From: Dichotomicrobium sp964650735 | GTDB taxonomy: Bacteria > Pseudomonadota > Alphaproteobacteria > Rhizobiales > Rhodomicrobiaceae | Reading direction: 5' to 3' | Assembly (NCBI GenBank): GCA_964650735.1 | Contig: CAZYUT010000109.1 | Span: 1 to 7,250, forward strand | Length of the DNA stretch: 7,250 bases | In this document: in pieces, positions 1 through 6,486 of the stretch | Position numbering within the stretch: the first letter of the stretch is position 1 | Layout: each line of letters opens with the position of its first letter | Translations under genes and position numbers: made by a program | The notes under the pieces: generated by a model | The model's input: only the letters and a program-made list of their open reading frames with translations | What the model was told of the DNA's origin: nothing | Databases searched by the model: none

Positions 1-2
1 AG

Positions 3-170
3 CGCGAACAGCTCGAGGCCACGATCGACGATCTGCGTGAACGGCTCGACGGCGAAGCGAGCGAACGCAAGCGCCTCACACATCTGCTCACGGACGAGCG
101 TGAAGCGCGGCCCAACCGCACGCAGCGAAGCTTTCTCCAACGATGGGTCTTCGGCGCAGAGTCCGCTTAG
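3..170 (+). CDS. C-terminal fragment of an unidentified protein with a charged, coiled-coil-like tail (partial, 5' end outside window)
   Basis: An open frame enters from the left edge in frame 3 and runs 55 codons to a TAG at 168-170. The peptide is highly charged and probably helical (REQLEATIDDLRERLDGEAS, then a stretch containing RLTHLLTDER) and ends in an aromatic, basic tail (QRWVFGAESA). This layout, a Glu/Arg-rich coiled coil followed by a short basic aromatic end, resembles the C-termini of some plasmid or mobile-element DNA-binding proteins. That comparison is a general impression, not a family assignment. The hydrophobic spacing and codon usage make this frame look real, whereas the other frame open across it (37-309) looks like a shadow. 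It converges with the minus-strand nuclease gene, leaving about 125 bp between the two stops. Function unknown. Confidence 0.55.
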   Translation, partial: REQLEATIDDLRERLDGEASERKRLTHLLTDEREARPNRTQRSFLQRWVFGAESA

Positions 171-295
171 CCCAAGGAAGCCGGCGCACTACCGAATCCA
201 GCGGTCGGCCGTGGTCGACCCCTTGCGGCCCTTTGCAAGGATCGATCAGCGGGTCCGCTTACCGACAGACACCCGACAACACCCGTTCAACGACC
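171..295. other. Convergent intergenic gap with a weak hairpin
   Basis: This gap lies between two convergent genes. It contains an inverted repeat CCTTGC (221-226) / GCAAGG (235-240) with an 8-nt loop, but neither strand has a T-run after it, so it is at best a weak or Rho-assisted transcription end. ACACCCG occurs twice (269-275 and 279-285). No further gene or RNA is recognisable. Confidence 0.3.
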
Positions 296-1351
296 TTATT
301 CACGTGTGATGCCGCCAAATAGTTCTGCGATCACACTAGCAATGGCATCCCGATCGATCCGAAACCACTCGGTCGCCTGATGGAAGCGCCCGTCAGGACC
401 GGTCACGCGCAGCGGAACATGATGGGCGCGCAAAGCCCGGTGCAGCAGCGCTTCAGCTTCCGCAGCCGAATGGCCGATCAGTTCATATGTATCGATGATC
501 TCGACGGGTGCGAAGAGGAACGAAGACTGCGTTTCCGCGCGTGCTACGCGGTCCTCCACGGCCCCCTGCGTGGTCCCGACCTTGAAGAGGCCGGCTACCT
601 CTGGCTTCTCGGAGCGCGAACGCACGACATAGACGAACCCGGTGCGGGCACCTTCAAACAACGGTCCGGCGGAACTGATCGCGATCCGGGAGCCACCTTT
701 GTCTTTCTGCAGTGCCCTTATCAAAGACGACATCAACAGGTTCGATTCCGTAGCGTTGTCATAAATCACCCGGAGGCGCGCATCCGGCCGGCCGTTGCGC
801 GGATGCGGGTCGCGAATGTCGGCGACGAACGCCAGCTGGCCGTTCAGTGAGAACACCTCGCCCTGCTCAATCGACTCCTGTCGGAAACGACGCGGGACAC
901 GCGTGCCCTCTTCCACGGCCTGCCGCGTCCTTTCGAACATTTCCTCAAAACGGTGAAAGTCAGGGCATGGCGTGCGATCGGCTACATAGTCCGGCCGCGC
1001 CTTATCTTGCAGTATCTTACTGACCGCAAAGATGTCAGTTCCGCCGTTGAGCAGCGGATCTTCAAATGGCGACGACGGGGGGACCGCATCGAACACCAAA
1101 CGGTGCACATCATCGCCCGACAGATCCGCGAGTTCGGCCCTTGAAGCGCGCAGGCCTGCCAAGTCGTTGGCGAGGAGACGCTCGACAACGGGCCGCCCTT
1201 TTTCCGAGACCGGAGCCCGTCCATTGGCGTCGTAGAACTCGTTTATCCGCGCCAGCACCTCACGAGCCTGCTCGATCAGCGGGGAGCGTTCCGAGTGAGA
1301 TTTCGGCGTGGGCGACGCCAGCAGCGGATCGTCCCAGTCAACTTCAGACAT
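296..1351 (-). CDS. GIY-YIG (T5orf172-type) nuclease, presumed cleavage subunit of a restriction-like operon
   Basis: Third gene of the operon, 351 residues from the ATG at 1351. The C-terminal third (about residues 238-340) has the T5orf172/GIY-YIG pattern: GFVYVVRS, then LFKVGTT (K257, G259), an arginine helix (DRVARAE, R268), an E-x3-H helix (E300, H304) and a closing EWF. These match the Tyr, Arg and Glu positions used by GIY-YIG enzymes for metal-dependent phosphodiester cleavage. Upstream, around residues 190-217, is a segment (DARLRVIYDNATESNLLMSS) that I recall from a family of bacterial GIY-YIG proteins of about 400 residues; its role is unknown to me. Near residues 34-71 is a short helical motif (RINEFYDANGRAP, then LLANDLAGLR) that also occurs at the helicase C-terminus. 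Starting at 1351 gives an 8-bp overlap with the helicase stop, suggesting translational coupling. An ATG at 1387 would add 12 residues, and neither start has a strong Shine-Dalgarno sequence. Nuclease fold: fairly sure. Role in restriction: inferred from neighbours. Confidence 0.85.
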   Translation of the reverse strand: MSEVDWDDPLLASPTPKSHSERSPLIEQAREVLARINEFYDANGRAPVSEKGRPVVERLLANDLAGLRASRAELADLSGDDVHRLVFDAVPPSSPFEDPLLNGGTDIFAVSKILQDKARPDYVADRTPCPDFHRFEEMFERTRQAVEEGTRVPRRFRQESIEQGEVFSLNGQLAFVADIRDPHPRNGRPDARLRVIYDNATESNLLMSSLIRALQKDKGGSRIAISSAGPLFEGARTGFVYVVRSRSEKPEVAGLFKVGTTQGAVEDRVARAETQSSFLFAPVEIIDTYELIGHSAAEAEALLHRALRAHHVPLRVTGPDGRFHQATEWFRIDRDAIASVIAELFGGITRE

Positions 1352-3452
1352 CGGTGCGCTCGTCGTCTGCCCCTGCGAGGTCCTCATCGCGCTGTCGTTT
1401 GAGCTTGCGCAGGAACACCAGGGCTTCCGCCAGGCGGACTTCGCGTCCGTTGTCGGCGTTCAGGTTCGGCTCGCGCCCTTCGCGCTGGATAAACTCCTTT
1501 ATGCGCGGGAACAGAAGTCCCGCCTCCTCCTCCGTCATGGTGATTCTCATGGAGCGCACCTCTCCATGGAGCTGGCGCAACACATCTTCAGAGAGCGTCT
1601 TCGACAGCAGCTCATAGGCGTCGTCGAAGTCGCGGCGCGAGCCCAGGAGATCGACGTTAAGCTCGCTGACGTCGACGAAACGTCGCGTCGCGCGAATGAA
1701 GTTGTCGCCGCCGCTCGGACCTGTGGGACCATCAGTTGGCGCACCGTCGCTGAGACCTGGTTGCGCGCCTATTGTGCCGCCGCCCTGACCTCCGGCGCCG
1801 CCATGTTCCTCGTCGTAGCGAAAAACGGACTGATCCTCATTGAACGCGCGACCGAGATTGGTGCGGGCATAGAACAGCTGCGCGACGTCCTGCACTTGCG
1901 CATCAGAAAACTCCGGATAGCGACGCCGGACAACATCGCTGACGACCATGTCGTGGATCACATCGGTGTGGTGGTCGTCAGGATTGATCATCACGGTCAG
2001 GGTTCGGGGGTCGTTCTGCACCTCCGCGAAGAGGTCGGCGAAATCGGTCTGAACCGCGGCGGCGGCGGCCGGGTCCACCGGCGGCATGCCGACGACCTCG
2101 ATCTCGCCTGCGTTGGTGACCGGCGGCGGGGCGTCGGCGCGCGGCTCGCCGTCCATCTCATCGCTGTCTCGATGTGTGCGGAAGCGGAAGATCGGCGCCA
2201 TCACCTGCTCCATGAGCAGCGAGACGGCGATGGCCTTCAGCATGTCGTTGACCGCTCGTGCGACGGTCTCATCACCGGCGAAGGGCATCGACACGAGGTT
2301 TGTGAACTGCGCATGCGTTTTGCCAGGGGCGTCCCGTGTCGCACGACCGATAATCTGCACGACTTCGGTGAGCGAGCCGCGATAGCCGACAGTCAGCACG
2401 TGCTCGCACCAGACCCAGTCGAAGCCTTCCTTGGCCATGCCGAGCGCGATGATCACGTCCACATCGTCGCGCCCCTTCACGGCGCGCAGTGAGCCCATGA
2501 CCTTCTCGCGCCCAGGCCCGTCATCGACGAGGTTCGCCACTTTCAGGATGCGCCGGCCGGCGCGAACGCGCTCGAAGCCGGTCGCCGGGTCCTGCCCAAG
2601 CGGCGCGCCCAACGTCGAAATGATGGCGTCCACCTCGAACATCTTGTCGGCCACCGCTTCGGAGGAGCGAACATGCGGGATGTGGACGATGGTTTTCAGC
2701 GTCGGGTCCAGCACCTCTGAGATGCTGTCCAGATAGCGCCCCCGATAGAAGTGGAACCCGATCCCCAGCGTCTTCAGATGCTCATAGCCGTTCAGCTGCT
2801 CGTAGTAGGTGTAGATAACCCGGTCGAAGCGGCTTTCGTCCTCCGGGTGCAGGATCGCTTGGCTGTCGCCGCGGAAATAGGAACCGGTCATCGCCAGGAT
2901 GTGGGCCGATCCCCGGTCCATGAGCCCGCGGATCAAAGCGCCGAGCCGGCTGTCGTCGCCGGTGGAGGCGTGGTGTAGCTCATCAATGCAGACGAGCGTG
3001 TTCTCGAATGGGTCGAGACCAGCTTCCGCATGGGCGAACCGCAGCGTGGCGTGCGTGCAGACTGCGACCTGCCCCTCCGCTCCCTCCAGGAAGTCGATGA
3101 GATCGCGGACCTTGGAGCCGGTTTCGGACCCGACGCCGCACAGATCGCAATCCACCCGCCAATCGGTGAAAAAGCCGTGCTCTTTCAGTTCAGTGCCGCG
3201 GAAAGAGGCCCCGATGGAGCGCTCCGGCACGGCCACCACCACCTTGCGCAGCCCCTGGTTCGCCAGCTTGTCGAGCGCCACGAACATGGCCGCGCGCGAC
3301 TTGCCGGAGGCCGGCGGCGACTTCACCAACAGGTAGGGCGCGTCGCGCTTGACCCAGACTCGGCGCTGCATGGCGCGCATGCCCAGCTCATCAGTCTTCT
3401 TGCTGGAGCCGTCCGCCGCGTAGGTCAGCGTGGTGTGCGAAAGATCGACCAT
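1344..3452 (-). CDS. DEAD/DEAH-type superfamily 2 helicase (ResIII-like) of a restriction-like operon
   Basis: Second gene of the operon, 702 residues. The SF2 helicase motifs appear in order: Walker A as SPPASGKS (45-52, lacking the usual first glycine), motif Ia VVVAVPERS (71-79), Walker B/motif II IDELHH (156-161, DELH rather than DEAH), motif III MTGSYFRGD (188-196), motif V GMAKEGFDW (338-346) and motif VI QIIGRATRD (366-374) with both arginine-finger-type residues. This predicts ATP-driven translocation or remodelling of DNA in the cytoplasm. After the motor come a region with no fold I recognise (400-545), a Gly/Pro-rich linker (551-583) and a helical C-terminal part (590-700) that ends with a motif shared with the downstream nuclease. 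No PD-(D/E)XK nuclease motif is apparent in it, unlike type I HsdR or type III Res. It starts 9 bp after the methyltransferase stop, with an excellent ribosome-binding site, and its end overlaps the nuclease gene. SF2 helicase assignment is firm; its biological role is inferred from the operon. Confidence 0.92.
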   Translation of the reverse strand: MVDLSHTTLTYAADGSSKKTDELGMRAMQRRVWVKRDAPYLLVKSPPASGKSRAAMFVALDKLANQGLRKVVVAVPERSIGASFRGTELKEHGFFTDWRVDCDLCGVGSETGSKVRDLIDFLEGAEGQVAVCTHATLRFAHAEAGLDPFENTLVCIDELHHASTGDDSRLGALIRGLMDRGSAHILAMTGSYFRGDSQAILHPEDESRFDRVIYTYYEQLNGYEHLKTLGIGFHFYRGRYLDSISEVLDPTLKTIVHIPHVRSSEAVADKMFEVDAIISTLGAPLGQDPATGFERVRAGRRILKVANLVDDGPGREKVMGSLRAVKGRDDVDVIIALGMAKEGFDWVWCEHVLTVGYRGSLTEVVQIIGRATRDAPGKTHAQFTNLVSMPFAGDETVARAVNDMLKAIAVSLLMEQVMAPIFRFRTHRDSDEMDGEPRADAPPPVTNAGEIEVVGMPPVDPAAAAAVQTDFADLFAEVQNDPRTLTVMINPDDHHTDVIHDMVVSDVVRRRYPEFSDAQVQDVAQLFYARTNLGRAFNEDQSVFRYDEEHGGAGGQGGGTIGAQPGLSDGAPTDGPTGPSGGDNFIRATRRFVDVSELNVDLLGSRRDFDDAYELLSKTLSEDVLRQLHGEVRSMRITMTEEEAGLLFPRIKEFIQREGREPNLNADNGREVRLAEALVFLRKLKRQRDEDLAGADDERTDV

Positions 3453-3457
3453 CGCCG

Positions 3458-3463
3458 CCTCCT
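3458..3463 (-). promoter_or_regulatory. Strong Shine-Dalgarno sequence for the helicase gene
   Basis: Read on the minus strand, AGGAGG begins inside the TAG stop codon of the methyltransferase and lies 5 nt before the helicase ATG at 3452. It fixes that start and suggests that terminating ribosomes can reinitiate, which would keep the first two proteins in proportion. Confidence 0.85.
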
Positions 3464-6113
3464 ATTCGCCGGCCTCGGCGGCGATCAGCTTGTCATACTC
3501 GCTGAGCAGGTGCTCGATTCGGTCAGCATCCGATCGATACTTCCGTGCGCCGAAAATAGTCTCGACCGTGTGATCCAGCTCCTCGTGGGCGCGGCGCAGA
3601 TCAGCTGGCATCTTGTCTCGGGCATACAGCTCGGCCAGCGTCCGTCCAAAGCCAGCCTCTTTGCGCGCCAAGTCAATGTCCCACCAGTGTTCTTCGAGAG
3701 CCTCTTTACGAGGCTGGGAAAGTTTTGGCAGGGGGAAGGTATTCCAGACCAGCGTACTTGAATAACTTAAGCGTGTTTCAAGTTGGCCGCCCACTGTCTC
3801 CAGCCACAAGCGATGCATGCGGCTTGAAAGGATGGCCGCTTGCCATTCTGGGCCATCATAGATGGCGAAGAGCCGGTCGTGAACGATCGCACTTTGATCT
3901 GATATCGCTACTGGCAACCATTCTCGATGTTCCGACGAAACGCGCGGGATTAGGATCGTATGTGAAAAGCATTCGTTTTGCTCGCGAAAGGACCACGGAC
4001 GCTCCATCACCTTCTTCATGTCAGATCCGCCATTGCGCCGAATCGTTCGAACTCTCTCGAATCGCTCATGCAGAGGGGTAATGCTGTCAGCTTCCTCGTA
4101 TTCACCATCCCTGACCCAGATACACCAGCGCTCTTTTCCCTGCAGAAGCTCTTTGCTACCGTATATCCGTCGAATGAAGCGCAATGCTTCCGGGTATGCC
4201 TCGCCAAGCTCTGCGACTTCCTTTCTATTCAGCATCAAGTTACCGCTCTCGGTGGGTTGGTTGCCGCGAACCATCGCACCAAATTCAGCGCATGGCCTTT
4301 GGCGATCGACCACAATTTTGTCGGTATCCGGCATAAGGTAAGGACCAATCAGCGCCACCTTCCGCTTTAGGTCATGCTGATACAGAGCTTTGCTTTTGGA
4401 ATTCCGCGGCCCGTACCCCACAATTACGCACGTTACGCCGGCATTTTTGGATGCCAAATTTGACCACTTGAACGATTGATACGCGAACTGGATCTCGGCA
4501 CGCTGCAGGATATACGGCCACAGGGTCGGCACTTGCGTTCCTTGGACCAGCGAGTTGGTTGCCACGAACGCAATATTCACGTCGCCCGCTGCAGAGTAGT
4601 CAGCGCCCAGGGCGAACCAGGCCGACACATAGTCGAGTTCGCCCCACTTGCGAAGACGGCCGGCGAATACCGCTGCCAAGTCTGCTTTCTGATCGGATGA
4701 CTGCCAAGCCATTCCTTTAAATGGCGGATTTCCGACGACGATCGTCTCCGAGACAGAGTCATGCGGACACACACCTGCCCATTCGATGCGGGTAGCATTG
4801 TCACAAACGATGGTGCCCGCGTCGTTCAGAGGTAGTGCGGCGGGCGCATCGCCGATCGACAAGCGATACTGCTCGTTCTCCTGATACTCGGCGATCCATA
4901 GGCCTAGGCGTGCCGTGTTGCAGGCGAAGTCGTCGATTTCGATGCCGAAGAACTGGTCCAGCGTCACCATCGGCATGCGGAAGGTGCCCAGGCGCCGTCG
5001 GATCTCAATCTCGATCCCGCGCAACTCTTTGAAGGCGATAATCAGGAAGTTTCCCGACCCGCAAGCCGGGTCGAACACGCGAACACGCGAGAGTCGCTCC
5101 AACAGCGCGTTCAGCTTGGCCTTGTTGGCGCCGGCGCGCTCCAGCTCGGCCCTCAGATCATCCAGCAGGATCGGGTCGAGCACTTTTCGGATATTGGTCG
5201 GGCTGGTGTAGTGCATGCCCAGCTCGCCGCGCTTGGTCACGTCCACGACCGCTTGCAGCATGCTGCCGAAGATGTCGGGATTGATCGTGCGCCAGTCCAG
5301 CCGCGCGCATTCGATCAAGAACCGCCGACAGCGCCCGTCCACCACCGGCATCGGCGTGTCCTCACGAAACAGACCGCCGTTCACGTAGGGCAGTTTCGAC
5401 CATCCGCGCGTGGCCGCGCCGCGCTCATCGGGCGCCACGTTCATGTGGATGAACGCGCCCTCCAGGAACTCGCGCAGGTCCGATCCGTCCGCCTGGGTCG
5501 AGCTGGTGAGCGCGCTGATGAACGCATCGCGCCCAAAAATGCCAACGTCCTCTGCGAACAAGCAGAACAGCACCCGGGTCATGAACACGTTCAGAGCGTG
5601 GCGGTGGTCATCCGTGTTCCAATCCGGGTTCACATCGCGCACGGCGTCGTAAAGCCGAGAGACGCGCTTTGTGGCTTTGACGTCCGCCAGCCGCTCAGGA
5701 GCCGGGACGTAGCGTTCCAGGCCGCCGAGCGGGAAGAAGAACTCCGCCTCCGGCGGCAGCATCTCCAACGACACCGACAAGCTATCGGAGATCTTCGTGT
5801 CGAAGGCGGCGAGGCTTTCCCCATCGAAGGCGACCAGAAGCCGGGGCCGCCGCGATTTGGGCGTTGCGTCCGCTTCACGCCGCATGGCCTCAAGCGCGAC
5901 GCTGACGTCGCCTCCTGGCGCCACCTCGTATCTCAGCATGCGCGACCATGTGAAGCCGCCATCAACGGCGTCCTTGCGCGCACGGGTCACTGACGCCGCT
6001 GGCGCGCCAACCGCCTCCAGGAGTCGAAGCCCAAATTCCTCAGGTGCAGGCGCGCAGGCGACAAGCGCGTCCAGGCGGTCGTAGATTTCGGTCGGCGAAA
6101 GATTGCTGGCCAT
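3462..6113 (-). CDS. MmeI-like adenine-N6 DNA methyltransferase with target-recognition domain, nuclease core apparently missing
   Basis: First gene of the operon, 883 residues. Domain order matches MmeI-type (type IIL/IIG) proteins: a short N-terminal domain (1-135), a helical spacer (about 150-300, with LPYVNGGLF at 241-249), the methylase core with LGMHYTSP (298-305), SAM-binding motif I FDPACGSGNFL (347-357) and catalytic motif IV GNPPF (461-465), a target-recognition domain (about 540-796) ending in LSYSSTLVWNTFPLP, and a C-terminal helical domain (KMPADLRRAHEELDHTV, 834-850). NPPF after the FxGxG-type motif is typical of gamma-class N6-adenine methylases. It should therefore methylate adenine in a specific, unknown DNA site using SAM. 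In MmeI the N-terminus carries a D...ExK nuclease. Here I see no such motif (the nearest is DGESLAAFDTK, 97-107), so cleavage probably comes from the GIY-YIG partner. The ATG at 6113 is preceded by a weak AAGG. The target-recognition part is visibly less GC-rich than its flanks. Methylase assignment is firm; role in host DNA protection is inferred. Confidence 0.92.
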   Translation of the reverse strand: MASNLSPTEIYDRLDALVACAPAPEEFGLRLLEAVGAPAASVTRARKDAVDGGFTWSRMLRYEVAPGGDVSVALEAMRREADATPKSRRPRLLVAFDGESLAAFDTKISDSLSVSLEMLPPEAEFFFPLGGLERYVPAPERLADVKATKRVSRLYDAVRDVNPDWNTDDHRHALNVFMTRVLFCLFAEDVGIFGRDAFISALTSSTQADGSDLREFLEGAFIHMNVAPDERGAATRGWSKLPYVNGGLFREDTPMPVVDGRCRRFLIECARLDWRTINPDIFGSMLQAVVDVTKRGELGMHYTSPTNIRKVLDPILLDDLRAELERAGANKAKLNALLERLSRVRVFDPACGSGNFLIIAFKELRGIEIEIRRRLGTFRMPMVTLDQFFGIEIDDFACNTARLGLWIAEYQENEQYRLSIGDAPAALPLNDAGTIVCDNATRIEWAGVCPHDSVSETIVVGNPPFKGMAWQSSDQKADLAAVFAGRLRKWGELDYVSAWFALGADYSAAGDVNIAFVATNSLVQGTQVPTLWPYILQRAEIQFAYQSFKWSNLASKNAGVTCVIVGYGPRNSKSKALYQHDLKRKVALIGPYLMPDTDKIVVDRQRPCAEFGAMVRGNQPTESGNLMLNRKEVAELGEAYPEALRFIRRIYGSKELLQGKERWCIWVRDGEYEEADSITPLHERFERVRTIRRNGGSDMKKVMERPWSFREQNECFSHTILIPRVSSEHREWLPVAISDQSAIVHDRLFAIYDGPEWQAAILSSRMHRLWLETVGGQLETRLSYSSTLVWNTFPLPKLSQPRKEALEEHWWDIDLARKEAGFGRTLAELYARDKMPADLRRAHEELDHTVETIFGARKYRSDADRIEHLLSEYDKLIAAEAGE

Positions 6114-6193
6114 AACGCCTTAAGTATGGGTTCGAAATACGTGCGATAGTGGAGTGTGCACCGCTTCGTCAGGGAGCGCACGCCTAAGGAGCG

Positions 6194-6212
6194 AGTCCGC
6201 TGCGCGGGCTTT
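6194..6212 (+). terminator. Possible weak Rho-independent terminator hairpin
   Basis: On the plus strand AGTCCGC (6194-6200) can pair with GCGGGCT (6204-6210), with one G-T wobble and a 3-nt loop, followed by only three T residues (6210-6212). The shape resembles GC-rich proteobacterial terminators, but no plus-strand gene ends just before it and the T-run is short. It may instead be a chance hairpin in the operon leader. Confidence 0.25.
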
Positions 6213-6216
6213 GGAA

Positions 6217-6253
6217 ATTCAGCTTGAGCGAGGCGAGGCGCTGAATCTCGCTC
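6217..6253. repeat. Two interleaved 7-bp perfect inverted repeats
   Basis: ATTCAGC (6217-6223) is the exact reverse complement of GCTGAAT (6240-6246), and GAGCGAG (6226-6232) is the exact reverse complement of CTCGCTC (6247-6253). The order is A-B-A'-B', so the two hairpins are mutually exclusive in a single RNA, or form two overlapping dyads in DNA. The element lies 104-140 bp upstream of the methyltransferase start, between it and the truncated regulator. It could be an operator, an alternative-fold leader or coincidence. Confidence 0.45.
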
Positions 6254-6330
6254 CGCCAACTATGCGGGCCGGCATGGCGTCTTCCTGGCTCTTGCTCATC
6301 AATACGTCCAGGCCGCATCGGCTGGCAGTG

Positions 6331-6422
6331 TCAGCTCTCTGATTGGATGTAGACGCACATCCCAGCGGCGTCGAACGCCTCCTTTTGGCCGGTGGCGGAA
6401 GCGTCGCCGCGCTCAAAGCGGC
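6331..6422 (-). pseudogene. C-terminal remnant of an XRE-like helix-turn-helix regulator, cut by the IS
   Basis: Read leftward from the IS end, the frame gives RFERGDASATGQKEAF, then DAAGMCVYIQSES and a TGA at 6333-6331. The stretch RFERGD followed by a helix ending in AFDAAGM and a short beta-like end (CVYI) matches the usual C-terminus of small Cro/C1-type regulators: the end of the HTH (as in SRFERGE), then a helix of the form ALEAAGVxFI. Everything before the arginine is missing because the frame runs into the IS left end. The open frame continues into the IS only by chance. The gene points the same way as the methyltransferase operon, whose start is about 217 bp downstream, so the intact protein is a good candidate for its local regulator. 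Only about 30 residues can be judged, so the family call is tentative. Confidence 0.5.
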
Positions 6423-6472
6423 TGACGTGACCCCCGCAAACTCGTCCATCTGACGCTAGGATCCGGCCCATG

Positions 6473-6480
6473 GGAAGGGA
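6473..6480 (+). promoter_or_regulatory. Ribosome-binding site of IS orfA
   Basis: The purine-rich GGAAGGGA ends 6 nt before the ATG at 6487 and supports that start for the transposase. Confidence 0.6.
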
Positions 6481-6486
6481 CCGGAC

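Larger units (their letters stand above)
6114..6330. promoter_or_regulatory. Upstream regulatory region of the methyltransferase operon
   Basis: No convincing gene lies here; the short open frames crossing it lack a ribosome-binding site and protein-like composition. It must hold the promoter for the operon reading leftward. A weak minus-strand candidate has CTGACG (around 6166-6171) as -35 and CACTAT (around 6145-6150) as -10, with a sub-optimal spacing of 15 nt. Nearer the start codon is a small inverted repeat GTAT-N9-ATAC (6124-6140) that could be an operator half-site pair. Two further inverted-repeat structures are listed separately. A regulator that once acted here may be the truncated helix-turn-helix protein just upstream. 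Confidence 0.4.

Noticed and set aside
37..309. Plus-strand open frame of 90 codons at the left edge
   Set aside because: It overlaps the more protein-like frame ending at 170 and has low-complexity Ser/Arg/Pro composition typical of a shadow frame in GC-rich DNA.
1308..2492. 394-codon plus-strand open frame opposite the helicase gene
   Set aside because: It is antisense to clear helicase motifs and contains no recognisable domain; its His/Arg/Val/Asp-rich composition is what antisense frames of high-GC genes give.
5211..5993. 260-codon plus-strand open frame opposite the methyltransferase N-terminal half
   Set aside because: It is antisense to the conserved helical spacer of the methyltransferase, with no motif of its own.
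6121..6140. GGGTTCGAAATAC, resembling a tRNA T-arm (possible attachment site)
   Set aside because: The stem pairing is poor and no acceptor, D or anticodon arms flank it on either strand; it is better read as the small GTAT-N9-ATAC inverted repeat.
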